A DNA stretch of 64,000 nucleotides from Owenia fusiformis (lineage: Eukaryota > Annelida > Polychaeta > Sabellida > Oweniidae). Positions 1 through 12,570 of the stretch are shown piece by piece (positions within the stretch are counted from its first letter, which is position 1; every line of letters begins with the position of its first letter). Location: contig CAIIXF020000002.1 in the NCBI GenBank assembly GCA_903813345.2, positions 31,926,926-31,990,925 of the forward strand, in the 5' to 3' direction. The position numbers and the translations under genes are program-made. Under the pieces are notes generated by a model, which saw nothing but the letters and a program-made list of their open reading frames with translations, made no database searches and was not told the DNA's origin.

Positions 1-387
1 TAAATAAATTACTTACCGTAACAAATACAATGTTCAAACTCACCAAGAGTAATAAATTCCAAACCAACGTGGTCCTCTTGAAAAATCCTTCCTTGCTTAT
101 TTCTTACAAATTCCATTCCATATTTTGAAAATTACTAACGTAATCCTCAATATTAGAGGTCTATCAGTCTGAAATTCAATAATTGAATAATTAAACTCAG
201 AGAGCAGAACTTATTTAATTGTTGGTGTCTCTCAAAGCTGTCTTTTAATCAGTTGTATTGTATCCAACTTGGTTGATTGAGAAGAACTAGTTTGTCGATG
301 AAAGACAATATCCTTTATATTATCATACGGTTATTCATCTGTTAATTAATATGGACAAGTATCCAGGACTTCAATATATCTCGCGTC
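1..387. other. Unassigned AT-rich sequence
   Basis: No open frame, repeat or promoter that I can support. Leads directly into the 33-bp tandem array. Confidence 0.5.
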
Positions 388-1250
388 GCGTAATCACTAG
401 CGTATATCGTGATTAGTGCAGTGTAATCACTAGCGTATATCGTGATCAGTGCAGTGTAATCACCGAAGTATATCGTGACTAATGCAGTGTAATCAATGAA
501 GTATATCGTGAATAGTGCAATATAATCACCAGTACGGTGACTAGTGCATTGTTATCACCGGAGTATACCGTGACTGGTGCAGAGTAATTAACATTGTATA
601 TCGTGACTGGTGCAGAGTAATCACCGGGGTATATCGTGACTAATGCAGTGTAATCACCGGACTATATCGTGACTAATGCAGTGTAATCAATGAAGTATAT
701 CGTGAATAGTGCAATATAATCACCAGCGTATACGGTGACTAGTGCATTGTTATCACCGGAGTATATCGTGACTGGTGCAGTGTAATCACCGGGGTATATC
801 GTGACTAATGCAGTGCAATCACTGGAGTATATCGTGAATAGTGAAGTAAAGTGCAGTGTAATCACCGGAGTATATCGTGACTAATGCAGTGTAATCACTG
901 GAGTATATCGTGAATAGTGCAGTGTACTCATCGGAGTATATCGTGATCAGTGCAGTGTAATCAATGAAGTATATCGTGAATATTGCAATATAATCACCAG
1001 CGTATACGGTGACTAACTAGTGCAGTGTAATCACCGGAGTATATCGTGACTAATGCAGTGTAATCACCGGACTATATCGTGACTAATGCAGTGTAATCAA
1101 TGAAGTATATCGTGAATATTGCAATATAATCACCAGCATATACGGTGACTAACTAGTGCAGTGTAATCACCGGAGTATATCGTGACTAATGCATTGTTAC
1201 CGGAGTATGTCGTGAATAGTCGGTATATAATCACCGGCCTACATCGTGAG
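388..1250. repeat. 33-bp minisatellite, about 26 copies
   Basis: Head-to-tail units of the form gtatatcgtgactaatg plus cagtgtaatcaccgga, with substitutions and a few short indels. Early units contain GTGATTA and TAATCAC around the loop gtgcagtg, so each monomer can form a hairpin. Blocks of two to four units recur (compare 600-760 with 1020-1200), showing higher-order duplication. Because 33 is divisible by three, the minus strand stays open for 67 codons with an 11-residue repeat; this is a by-product, not a gene. CGGAGTATATCGT is shared with hairpins at 13.60-13.70 kb. Confidence 0.95.
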
Positions 1251-2526
1251 CTTAATAACTTTTTAGCGCTATATCCGCGAGAATGTATCCATGCTACGTA
1301 TGAACAGATTACGTAATTCCACGTTTCATCAAAGCGCTGCTATCTAAGCTAATAGTGAAATATTATAATAACCGTTATTATTTGACTGATAATATAAATA
1401 AATTGAAGCCCTGCGCAAGTGTGAGAATTATCATTGTAATTATATCAAATCTATCACGTTTGTAATTATGATTTCTACATAGTGTTAATTACGTGCTGAG
1501 TAAATACCAAGCATTTCCTACGATGCTCGAGCACGAGTCAGTATACACCGCTGAGTTACGGACTTGTATATGATTGACTTCTGCGGCGCTGTGCAATTGA
1601 ATGCTATCTGGGATTATTCATTAGAATCATAGAATACGAGAATAAACAATACCCGGGAGACGATCAAATCACAATATCATTTCATATTACCTAATTGTTC
1701 ATTACGCAAGGTTTGCGTAGTTGTGTATCATCTTATTATACGAAATCAGCCTTCATTTAATACGTTGGTTTGCATTGGTTTCAAATTAGCCCTAACGCTA
1801 TTGTCTATCACGATCGTAGTAACGTATAAAAGTTATGATTATTGCCTTTTAATGTCAAATTGTTTTTCGTGTATCCTTGCATAATTCCTGCGATGTTGTA
1901 ATCATGCAGATTCCCTCCTATGTATGGCTCTCAAATCATCCGTACTTCGGATTAACTCTTATCCTATACTTTAATTACTTCATCATAGACAGGAAACACG
2001 TTTAATAACAATATAGATGATTACTATACACTTATTGGTAAGACCTATTGTTTTGCACAAAAACGCCTGTTTTCAATTAAATAAGATAATATTCCTTAAC
2101 CGTTCACATAAATTTAAGTGTTCTCGAGAGCCGGATATTATTTCAATTCAATGGGACGCTGAGAGTGATAACTCTGTAAATTACTGTCTTGAAAGTGTTG
2201 ATAAAATATTAAGGTCCTGTGATATATTTGTTTGATCGTGGATTGTGCTAAGATGAACCTCCTGAATACAGGGAAATCCAGCGGAAATATTTGTGCTATT
2301 CTGCATATATGAATATGTTATTTTCAATTAGCATGTTTTTGTCTTTTTTGTTTAGTGTCTCCACCTCTGCGTAATCAAGTTCCACATACTGATGGTATCA
2401 ATTGAATTCAAGAAAATTACAAGTTGATAGAGGAGCGTGTCTGATGAAATAACATAATGAAAAGGCTTTTTCATCAAGCATATTGTCATCAAATGTCACA
2501 GTAAAACTATTTTTATTGTCAACCTT
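1251..2526. other. Unassigned sequence between two arrays
   Basis: AT-rich unique-looking DNA. A 72-codon frame at 2017-2235 (+) has no recognisable motif or splice context and is most likely chance. Confidence 0.4.
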
Positions 2527-4380
2527 TATCAACAGGTTTACACTCCCCTCCATAAGTTTGACTGGCCCGACAAGTTTACACACCCCTCCATAAGTTTGAC
2601 TCGCCCGACAAGTTTACACACCCCTCCATAAGTTTGACTCGCCCGACAAGTTTACATAATCCTCCATAAGTTTGACTCGCCCGACAAGTTTACACTCCCT
2701 TCCAAATATTGCCATGCCTGGCACGTTCACACTCCCATCCATAAGTTCTACATACCCGACAAGTTTGCACACCCCTCCATAAGTTTGACTGGCCCGACAA
2801 GTTTACACACCCCTCCATAAGTTTGACTCGCCCGACAAGTTTACACTCCTCTCCATAAGTTTGACTTGCCCGACAAGTTTACACACCCCTCCATATGTTT
2901 GACTCGCCCAACAAGTTTACACTCCCATCCACAAGTTTGACATACCCGACAAGTTTACACACCCCTCCATAAGTTTGACTTGCCCGACAAGTTTACACAC
3001 CCCTCCATATGTTTGACTTGCCCGACAAGTTTACACTCCCCTCAATAAGTTTGACTTGCCCGACAAGTTTACACTCCCATCCACAAGTTTGACATACCCG
3101 ACAAGTTTACACTCCCTCAATAAGTTTGACATGCCCGACAAGTTTACACTCCCTCAATAAGTTTGACTTGCCCGACAAGTTTACACTCCCTCAATAAGTT
3201 TGACATACCCGACAAGTTTACACTCCCCTCAATAAGTTTGACTTGCCCGACAAGTTTACACTCCCCTCAATAAGTTTGACTTGCCCGACAAGTTTACACT
3301 CCCATCCACAAGTTTGACATACCCGACAAGTTTACACTCCCTCAATAAGTTTGACATGCCCGACAAGTTTACACTCCCCTCAATAAGTTTGACTTGCCCG
3401 ACAAGTTTACACTCCCATCCACAAGTTTGACATACCCGACAAGTTTACACTCCCTCAATAAGTTTGACATGCCCGACAAGTTTACACTCCCCTCAATAAG
3501 TTTGACTTGCCCGACAAGTTTACACTCCCATCCACAAGTTTGACATACCCGACAAGTTTACACTCCCTCAATAAGTTTGACATGCCCGACAAGTTTACAC
3601 TCCCCTCAATAAGTTTGACTTGCCCGACAAGTTTACACTCCCATCCACAAGTTTGACATACCCGACAAGTTTACAATCCCTCAATAAGTTTGACTTGCCC
3701 GACAAGTTTACACTCCCTCAATAAGTTTGACATACCCGACAAGTTTACACTCCCCTCAATAAGTTTGACATGCCCGACAAGTTTACACTCCCCTCAATAA
3801 GTTTGACTTGCCCGACAAGTTTACACTCCCATCCACAAGTTTGACATACCCGACAAGTTTACACACCCCTCCATATGTTTGACTTGCCCGACAAGTTTAC
3901 ACTCCCCTCAATAAGTTTGACTTGCCCGACAAGTTTACACTCCCATCCACAAGTTTGACATACCCGACAAGTTTACAATCCCCTCAATAAGTTTGACATG
4001 CCCGACAAGTTTACACTCCCCTCAATAAGATTGAAACGACAAGTTTACACTCCCTCAATAAGTTTGAAACGACAAGTTTACACTCCCCGCCATAAGTTCG
4101 ACATGTCAGGCAAGTTTACACACCCCTCAATAAGTGTGACATGCCCGACACGTTTACACTCTTCTCCATATGTTTGACATGCCCGAAAAGTTTACACTCT
4201 CTTCCAAAGAATTACCATGCTTGACACTTTTACACTCCTCACAAAAGTTTGACATACCCGACAGATTTACACTCCCCTCCAAAAGTCTGGCATGCCTGAC
4301 AGTTTTACAAACCATAAGTTTGACATCTACTACATATCTGCACTCCCCTCCAAAGGTTTTACATGTCCGATAGGTTTAAA
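2527..4380. repeat. 36-38-bp minisatellite, about 49 copies
   Basis: Units of the type acaagtttacactcccctca plus ataagtttgacttgcccg. Variants differ mainly at cctccataag/cctcaataag/catccacaag and by two-base length changes. Between about 3073 and 3750 a three-unit block (38+36+38, about 112 bp) is repeated several times almost unchanged, so that part expanded recently. The edges (before 2560 and after 4020) are degenerate, as expected for an old array growing from its middle. Confidence 0.95.
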
Positions 4381-5220
4381 CCATTACGGACGGACCCGTT
4401 ATGTTGATAACCCTACTATCACACCAAACTACATGTAATTCTTACTACATTCTCGAAAACGGGCTTAAACTGTGCACGAACGGATTTGACGTACTAAGAA
4501 CCGTCTAGGGTCTGTTTACTAACTTTATCAGACGCGACTACCCGAACGAGTAGGTCATCCAGAACTTAGAGCATGCTCAAAATTTTCTGGCGACGTTTCT
4601 GGTGACGACTTGGACGCACTGGGGACACAATACGAACTGAACTGAACACTGACATGGTGCGATCTGAACGAACTGCGGATATATTTTATGGACGTATTGA
4701 AGACTGTTTGTGAACGAAGTAGCTAATTCTTTTAAACATATTCCACGACTACAGCCAGATTTAGCCCGTTTTACGGCTTTTTCGTAGGACTGGAAAGAAC
4801 GGTTGAAAACTAGTTTGGTGTGATAGGGGGGTAATATAACCAGCATATGTACTTGAAGAACGAACCTAAGGCCACCGTGATAACTATGAGGTTCAAATCA
4901 GTTGGAAACTAAATGCAGTTCTGATCTGTTCATTAATATCTGTCTTACTTGTCAAATATTTATGATAACGTCAGATCCGCAAACTAAATTCGACTACGAT
5001 AAAATTACGCTGACCAAAATAGCACATGAACATGGAGATTCCGTGGATACAAATTGTGATAACTTGAAGTAGACTACGTTGTTAAGCTGTGGCATAAATA
5101 GCATCAATCAATTTCAAGCGAAATGTACGTATGTAATAATTGCTATAAATGGTAAATAATTATATACATCATCAATCTGTATTCTTGTCACAGACGATTC
5201 GATGATTATACAGAGTGAGT
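4381..5220. other. Unassigned sequence
   Basis: No supportable feature. An 89-codon minus-strand frame at 4577-4846 contains a short Gln/Cys/Val repeat-like tail (QCSVQFVLCPQCVQVV) but no known domain or splice sites. Confidence 0.35.
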
Positions 5221-5227
5221 TAAGAAA

Positions 5228-5403
5228 AATGCCGGTGTGAAAGAAATTATGGTCCCCCAGGGATTATGGTCCCCCCTTTTAAAGGCCCTTACTGGCCCTG
5301 ATTGTGTATAAGATAATAAGGGAAAGAGCACAAAGAGGTCACCATATAAATCAATGGAGAGTAGGACCATAAATTAACAGGACCTTCTACCCTTTTACAC
5401 CGG
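5228..5403. mobile_element. Short MITE-like repeat, copy 1
   Basis: About 175 bp bounded by inverted CCGGTGTGAAAG and CTTTTACACCGG and containing ATTATGGTCCCCCAG, AGATAATAAGGGAAAGAG and CACCATATAAATCAATGGA. A second copy lies at 6160-6324. No coding capacity. Superfamily not recognised. Confidence 0.75.
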
Positions 5404-5456
5404 TCCAGCTTTTGACCCGTACCGGTCAATTTTCGTTAGCTGCGTATACCAAGGGT
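5404..5456. repeat. Flanking segment duplicated at 6940-6992
   Basis: The stretch from ccagcttttgacccgtacc to gtataccaagggtg is repeated nearly exactly after the second copy of the adjacent MITE. The MITE and its flank were therefore duplicated together, or both are parts of one longer element. Confidence 0.75.
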
Positions 5457-6159
5457 GGTAAAGAACGCTATGTTTAATATTACTTCTTAATGATATTAAG
5501 AAGATGCCCGGTATATACATGATTTGTATATATGTCTATACCCTTCTAAGTCTGTACCTCGTCTCTGAAATTAACCATTCATTTTTTCATTTTGCCATAT
5601 TCCTCATTTTTGTGTATATGAGGTAACTTTGGCCAACACGAGTTATATCTCGGCAACCTTTCGTCAGAGAGCTGAGTAGAAGCATCTCAAATTACATTTT
5701 CCTCTTCTTAATCCTCTAAATTAAGATTGTTAATTACATTTATTACATTTTGTGAAATTACATATGTTTAGAATAGTTTGTAAACTGTATTATCACATTT
5801 GAACCAGTCAATTTAGCATTTTGGATATTTATCACCCTTTCAAAAATTTTAACTATAGCCACTTGATCAGAGAGTGAGAAGGAACTTTTTTCAAGCTGAT
5901 GTGTGAATTCTTTCAATTCATTTTCTAATATTTCCATTACTGGCTATCGAATTTAGATTGCACTCATTATGTATATCAGACTCGTGACAAGGCAAAAATA
6001 AATATCACATATATATTGATCAAATAATCATATATATCAAATATATTTTTTTAATCTGTTATTTTCTTTTTTTATCTATGAATAAGCATAATATGAAAGA
6101 AAAATGCTGATATTCATGACATGCAGTTATTCATATGGTTATATAAAATGGAAAAAATA
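5457..6159. other. Unassigned AT-rich sequence
   Basis: No gene or repeat that I can support between the two copies of the short MITE. Confidence 0.4.
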
Positions 6160-6325
6160 TTCCGGTGTAAAATAAATTATGGTCCCCCAGGAATTATGGT
6201 CCCCTTTCTTAAAGGCCCTGATTGTGTATAAGATAATAAGGGAAAGAGTTGTATTTAGGTCACCATATAAATCAATGGAAAGTAGGACCATATTTTGATA
6301 GGACCTCCTACCCTTTTACACCGGT
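6160..6325. mobile_element. Short MITE-like repeat, copy 2
   Basis: Second copy of the 5228-5403 repeat with several substitutions and a small deletion (the TTACTGGCCC part is absent). Its right edge ACCGGT is the insertion point of the foldback element that follows. Confidence 0.75.
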
Positions 6326-6934
6326 ACGGGTTAACGGTTTTATTTGAATTTAAAATAGCCATAACTTGCTCAATATTGACTTCCTCGTGTCTAATTTGAA
6401 ATATATAATGCCTCCCGATGCTTTTAAGTACCCCAATTTTTTACAGATTTTTAAACGGACCAAAACTCTCTAAATGCGCATTTATGCTCTTTTCACGATA
6501 ACTTTTATTTAGTACTTCTAACATATAAGATCTATTTTTCCCCATCAAGGTATGATGTAAATGACATGCTATTTACATCTTGTGAGTTTCAATGACGCGC
6601 GTTTGATTTTATAAAAAATGCCAAACTTTGTGACAAAGAATTTCATCCTGCTTGCAGCGAGAAGACGGACCGGTTCGGGGCAATCTGCTTGCAGCGAGAA
6701 GACGGACCGGTTCGGGGCAATAGCTGATGAAATTCTTCGTGAAAATGATACAATCGTTCTCGAGAGAAAAGAGCATAAATGCGCATTTAGAGAGTTTTGG
6801 TCCGTTTAAAAATCTGTAAAAAATTGGGGTACTTAAAAGCATCGGGAGGCATCATATATTTCAAATTATACACGAGGAAGTCAATATTGAGCAAGTTATG
6901 GCTGTTTTAAATTCAAATAAAACCGTTAACCCGT
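6326..6934. mobile_element. 609-bp foldback transposon with ACCGGT target duplication
   Basis: Inverted terminal repeats of about 180 bp starting ACGGGTTAACGG and differing at only a handful of positions. The copies at both edges are flanked by ACCGGT (6320-6325 and 6935-6940). The short central region holds a perfect direct duplication of a ~35-bp segment (gcttgcagcgagaagacgga and following) at about 6648-6720. No transposase; both short open frames here are consequences of the inverted arms. Superfamily not assigned. Confidence 0.85.
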
Positions 6935-6940
6935 ACCGGT

Positions 6941-7840
6941 CCAGCTTTTGACCCGTACCGGTCAATTTTCGTTAGCTGCGTATACCAAGGGTGTTTACTA
7001 ACTATTCAAAAGCCATGCTGAATTGTTGTTTTATACCACTTATACCACAAATTGTTAAAAGTAAAAGCTAGCCTATAATGCTTTTTAGCGACTGGTAGCT
7101 TTATCAAGTATTGTTACGACATGAATTGTAAATAAATATAATATGGAATTTAAAAAAAAATCAAAAGAAAAGATTGAATGTTTTTGGGCCGCCTTGTACA
7201 TCCTATAATTTTCAAAAAGGAATAGTATTATACTTTCCAGAGAAAAGAAACAATTATTAAAACTGATGAACCCTCGTTCAAGTACATCGTACTATCAATT
7301 CATTTTGTCGTCATAATTATAGGATTAGTAATAGTTTCCATGGTTACCAAAGCTTATGACCCTGCAAAAGTTCTCCAAGGGCGGACTCAAACCAATAAAT
7401 AAATAAAGTTAAAGGTGGCAAGCCTTTGAAAATTTTACGCAATTTGAAACCACTATTAATACGTTGGTGAGATGTGGGCTTATACTTATAACTCAAAAAA
7501 GTTGAAAGAAGTATAATGTGAATGACTCATTCAATATCCGAGAGAGCCATTAATCTTATAACGTTTATACCCGGAATTGTAGCAGAGGTGAAAATATTTA
7601 CGTGGCTGCCGGAATGATCTCGTATAAATCAACATTTTTATTCAAACCCCAGTATACTTAAATAGCAAACAGTGACGTCAATGTCACGTCACTCATATGT
7701 CGTATATAAGTTCACTGAAGACGTTGTATATTTCCGTTATATAAACGTCAAAGCAACGTAAAATTGTGACATTCAGCAAAACGTCGGTGGATGGTTAAAA
7801 AATGACGTTGTAGTAATGTGTTCGTAAAGTTCGTAATTTG
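6941..7840. other. Duplicated flank followed by unassigned sequence
   Basis: 6941-6992 repeats the 5404-5456 segment. Beyond it is AT-rich DNA. From about 7665 it becomes rich in ACGT tetramers (TGACGTCA, CACGTCAC), forming the degenerate left shoulder of the next array. Confidence 0.5.
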
Positions 7841-7844
7841 TGCT

Positions 7845-9275
7845 GGTGTGAAAAACGTAACAGGGACGTTGAATTTTTACCAATTTGGTCCATTTGCGAC
7901 GTAATATAAACGGTAACATTTAACGTTGTAGTGACGTGTTTTAAATGTGTAAAATATTTGTAAGTGTAGGAAACATTACAAAGACGTTGCAGTTCTCACC
8001 AAATTGGTTTATTTGCTACGTAATATAAACGGTAAAATTTGACGTTGTAGTAACGTGTTTTAAATGTGAAAGATATTTGTCAGTGTAGAAAACGTTACAA
8101 AGACGTTGTGTTCTCACCAAATTTGGTACATTTGCTACGTATTGCAAACGGTAAAATTTGACGTTGTCGTAACGTGTTTTAAAAGTGAAAGATATTTGTA
8201 AGTGTAGAAAACGTCACAAAGTCGTTGTGTTCTCACCAAATTTGTTTCATTTGCAACGTAGTGAAAACGGCTAATTGTAACGTTGTCTAAACATGGTTTG
8301 AATGTGAAAAATATTTGTTATTGTAAAACACGTTACAAAGACGTCATTTTCTCACCAAACTGGTACATTTGCTTCGTTATGTAAACGGTAAAATTTAACG
8401 TTGTCGTAACGTGTTTTAAATGTGAAAGATATTTGCAAATTGGTTCATTTGCAACGTAGTGAAAACGGTTAATTGTAACGTTGTCAAAACATGGTTTGAA
8501 TGTGAAAAATATGTGTAAGTGTAAAACACGTTACAAAGACGTCATGTGCTCACCAAAATTGTTCATTTTCAACGTAGTGCAAACGGTTAATTTCAACGTT
8601 GTCGAAACGTGTTTTAAATGTAAAAATATTCGTAAGTGCAGAAAACGTTACAAAGACGTTGTGTTCGAAACAGAAATTGGTTTATTTGCAACGTAGTGAA
8701 AACGGCTAATTGTAACGTTGTCTAAACATGGTTTGAATGTGAAAAATATTTGTTATTGTAAAACACGTTACAAAGACGTCATTTTCTCACCAAACTGGTA
8801 CATTTGCTACGTTATGTAAACGGTAAAATTTAACGTTGTCGTAACGTGTTTTAAATGTGAAAGATATTTGCAAATTGGTTCATTTGCAACGTAGTGAAAA
8901 TGGTTAATTGTAACGTTGTCAAAACATGGTTTGAATGTGAAAAATATGTGTAAGTGTAAAACACGTTACAAGGACGTCATGTGCTCACCAAAATTGTTCA
9001 TTTTCAACGTAGTGCAAACGGTTAATTTCAACGTTGTCGAAACGTGTTTTAAATGTAAAAAATAGTCGTAAAAAATATTCGTAAGTGCAGAAAACGTTAC
9101 AAAGACGTTGTGTTCTCACCAGACTTGGCATGGTTTATTTGCAACGTTGTCGAAACGGTTAATTTTGACGTTGACGAAAGGTGTTTTAAATGTGAAAGAT
9201 ATTTGTAAGTGTAGAAAACGTGACAAAGACGTTGTGGTCTCAACGAATTCGTTTAATTTGTGACGTGAAGTAAAT
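7845..9275. repeat. ACGT-rich ~118-bp tandem array, about 12 copies
   Basis: Repeats of the form aaacgttacaaagacgttg, gttctcaccaaatttggt, tttgcaacgtagtgaaaacg, aacgttgtcgtaacgtgttt, aaatgtgaaagatatttg. ACGT occurs about every 15-20 bases, far above background. A compound unit of about 437 bp is duplicated (8251 onward versus 8687 onward). No convincing reading frame. Confidence 0.9.
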
Positions 9276-10480
9276 GTTAAATATATAATACATTACATGT
9301 ACACAGGTATGCCTCGAGTTGTGGTAACTTTAAATACTAATCGGTATAGGCACTACTAATAGGCACAGGAATATGTTGGCTCACACAGATGAACTTAACG
9401 ATGTGAGAGTGGAAATATGGATGTAGATAAAACGTTTCTCCGACGTTGTTATTTTGCCGTGGCCTTATTGCAGACGTTTCGACTGTCAAAAGTTTGACGT
9501 TCTGTACGTCTAGAGTCGTGAAAAATTAACGTACAGCAGTGGTAACAACACTTTGGATCACGTAACTGTTGTATTATCTATCTGATTTGATTCTATTACT
9601 ACATGTATTCTAGCAATTGATTGTGTTATTTCGTGATACCATGCATTTTTTATTTCGTGATAGATGGTAAGCGCCAGTGAGAACAGTGCCATTTTGTTTG
9701 AAATTTTCAACGGATAACCGACAATATATTTAGACATAAAAACCATTATACATCTTAGTTTATTGTCTTTATATGGAACAGAACACAGTGTCAGATATAT
9801 TCCATATGTAGATCAGTCCAAACTGCTAAACAACGACGGTTGGAGCCGATGTCGATGGTTTTATTGGATATTTCGAAAATAAGTTGACATTTTTTTTAGA
9901 GAAAACAGCTTTTATAGGCCCAGGGTAGGCTAATCGTAAATATCCCATATCAGCAACAAGACGTGACAACTATTTAACATCAGCGGGATGGCGAATCTGT
10001 TTGTTCCCCACATACATTTGGGTAGAGTCATTAGACTCCACGAAACCACAGGTGATGAAGGTATAGCAGGAACTTTTTATTTAATTAATACATGTAAATG
10101 GCAGGTGGATTTTGTATTACCATTTCCTAGACTAATCATAATCTGAAAGCCCATAGTTTCCAATATTGTCTAGATACATACATGTATCCCCTAAAAGATG
10201 TATATTTTACATATTTTTATTTAATGTTTGGAACAACCGTCACCATGTTATTAAGTGTTTTAAGTTTCGCAAGGATCCTGCCATGACCGTGGTACTTTTA
10301 TCATGATATTGCATGGCCTGTCATGACCGTTGTAATGTTAAAGCTTACCCCGGGCCAGGACTATAGTCCTGCATTGAGCGCAATCTTTTGCCTGTACAAG
10401 TACAACTTGGGAGAATAATCTACGCCCCTTAAACTTAAGATACCTTCTTCAATAGATTCCTGGGTATTTTAGCATTCTTT
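9276..10480. other. Unassigned sequence
   Basis: The ACGT-rich shoulder continues to about 9540. After that I see only AT-rich unique DNA, plus two short direct copies of a tgaccgt-containing segment near 10283 and 10325. Confidence 0.4.
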
Positions 10481-10489
10481 TCGTGTAGC

Positions 10490-10684
10490 TGAATCCACAA
10501 TTGTCTGGGTATATCGGCAGAACGGGAACATTTTTCTTTTTCATCGAGAGATATTCCATCACTTTCCAAGATGGTGGTTGGATTTAAAAGGGGATTCCCC
10601 ATTTTACTGACAATTACACACAATTATTGTGATTAAAAAAGAAAATTTCTTTGTTCTGCCGATAAACCTAGACAATTGTGGATA
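10490..10684. repeat. Small inverted repeat pair
   Basis: CCACAATTGTCTGGGTATAT with CGGCAGAAC (10492-10521) recurs as its reverse complement at 10653-10682 with three differences, giving 30-base arms and a 130-base loop. Possibly a decayed MITE. Confidence 0.6.
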
Positions 10685-10774
10685 CAATTTGAAATAAAAG
10701 TATAAAATAAAGTAACAGTCTTTTAAAGTACTAGTATTGTCCTCTATTTTTCCATCTACCTTTTCTGTTTTCAG

Positions 10775-12570
10775 GAGTAGGAGATGAACCAGGATGTTGT
10801 AGCTTTCACCCATGATAACCCTGAGATGACCCTTGTGTTGAGATGAGTGGTGTTCCATGCTAATCAGGTAGGCCTACATTATCTCTCGGAACACTCAGGA
10901 ATATAGCAAGTTATCGTAAAATCCTTTATAATCCTGGCAAAAATTCAAATTATTAGCTGACTTATCTATTGTGAACATGTGATATGCATTACTTTAAGGG
11001 AAAATAATTTACGATTTAGTGCTGAGTTTCTATCATTTTTCCTTTATCAAAGCATAATATGCAGTAATGCAGGCTTAATCAAGCTTATAATGTGCTTTTA
11101 AGGTAGTCCTTCAATGACTTGCGCTATACATTCATTGTGATAGAACGGGGATATTTTCAGTCCTTCTCAAAATTATTTTCGTTCGTTAACATATTTTTTC
11201 TAGGAAAGTTAAGAGTCATTCTCAGGTATCTACTTTCCTACTGTTCCAATATTTCAAATAAGTATCCAACAGAATATTTTAATAAATACATCTGTAGTTA
11301 GGTCATTGGATGAAGATTATCAGAGTCAACGGAGGAATGTTTTGCCTATGTGATTCTAGAAATACAAAAGGATAGTATGAAAAGCTACTAGGGATCTATA
11401 AACAGATGAGCATAGGGATTGTTTTACTCAGAGTAGTCCCAAAAAGTCTCCTGAGACAAAGATCAGATCTGGTGGAAGAAAGATAACACCCCAGGTGCAT
11501 TTTCAGATAACCCACTAATATAATGTTTATACTAAAAGTCTCTAAAATATTTCAGACAAACTAGCAGTACAAGCAGAATGGAACATTTGACGTTTTTTGA
11601 AGTTAGGCAGGAGAGTCCTCTGAGCTTTGGGAGGTGTGAGGAAAGTGACTTCTGTAAGTCCAGGTTAATCTATATTATTCATTATAGTAGTATTTTATAT
11701 ATCATGTATATAAAGTTTAAGGTAGAATCAAATCTAGCAAGATCCTTGTCATTCTATATTCTAAAAATCTAAAGTGCATACTTTACTTCAGGAATACTAG
11801 AGAATTTTACCAAAGAATTTTACAAATATGTATTTTATATGGCTTCCATATTTATATTTGGAAGAATTTAAACAGTTTCCCGATTTTTGCACTTTTAATC
11901 CTTGATATCTTACTGATTTTGAACACATTGTAGACCTTTGAGACATATTGTATCTGAGATTGTAAAGAATAGATCGCTAGGTCAATTTTGGTTGTAAATG
12001 ACACTGCAAAATATACAGAGTGGGTATGGGTATACAGGTTACATTTCATACTTTTCAATAGATTGATTTTTTCCAGGAAAATGTTCAAAAACAAGCAGAA
12101 ATGGCAATGTGTTAAACATGCACCCAGGGAAACAACAACTGAGCTGAGTCATTTAAAGAGACATTTGTGAAGTGATGAGGACCAATGAGAGCTCATGCTT
12201 TCAAGGAAAAATGAACACTTAGCATAAACAATATCTGCAAGCCAGTTTGAATTAAATTTTTATCTCTATAACAAGTAACGAGACAGTACTTTTAAGATTG
12301 CATAGATATAATGGCTTAATACTGAAACATGCAATTTTTCTAAAGGATGAGTCTGGATATATGCCCTTTTGGTCCCTCAGTTAAATGGATGTGAAATATG
12401 ATTTTTATAACTGTCCTAGTTATATTTGTTAAGTATACTTACTTTTTCATGAGTTTTGCTGAGAGTCAAAATTAGTATCCTAACAGAAAACAAATAATCA
12501 TTATCATGGAAAGAAACACCAATTGCAACATGTATGACATGTAAAATAAAAATAACTTAAAAGGCCCATG
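10775..12570 (+). ncRNA. Candidate spliced non-coding transcript (three exons)
   Basis: Three exon-like pieces have good splice borders. 10775-10867 follows ttttctgttttcag and ends CAG|GTAGGC. 11556-11653 follows taaaatatttcag and ends TCT|GTAAGT. 12077 onward follows gattttttccag and reaches an AATAAA at 12545-12550. Joined, no long frame survives: the open frame starting at 11578 meets a stop at the next junction. If real it is a long non-coding RNA or the remains of a gene. No promoter or first exon was identified, and chance occurrence of three such pairs in 1.8 kb is possible. Confidence 0.25.

Noticed and set aside
662-865. Minus-strand 67-codon frame with an 11-residue repeat
   Set aside because: Produced by the 33-bp tandem array, whose unit length is a multiple of three; no start context, splice sites or composition beyond the repeat.
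361-4380. CRISPR-like regular repeats
   Set aside because: Units are directly adjacent with no unique spacers, and the sequence is clearly eukaryotic; ordinary minisatellites.
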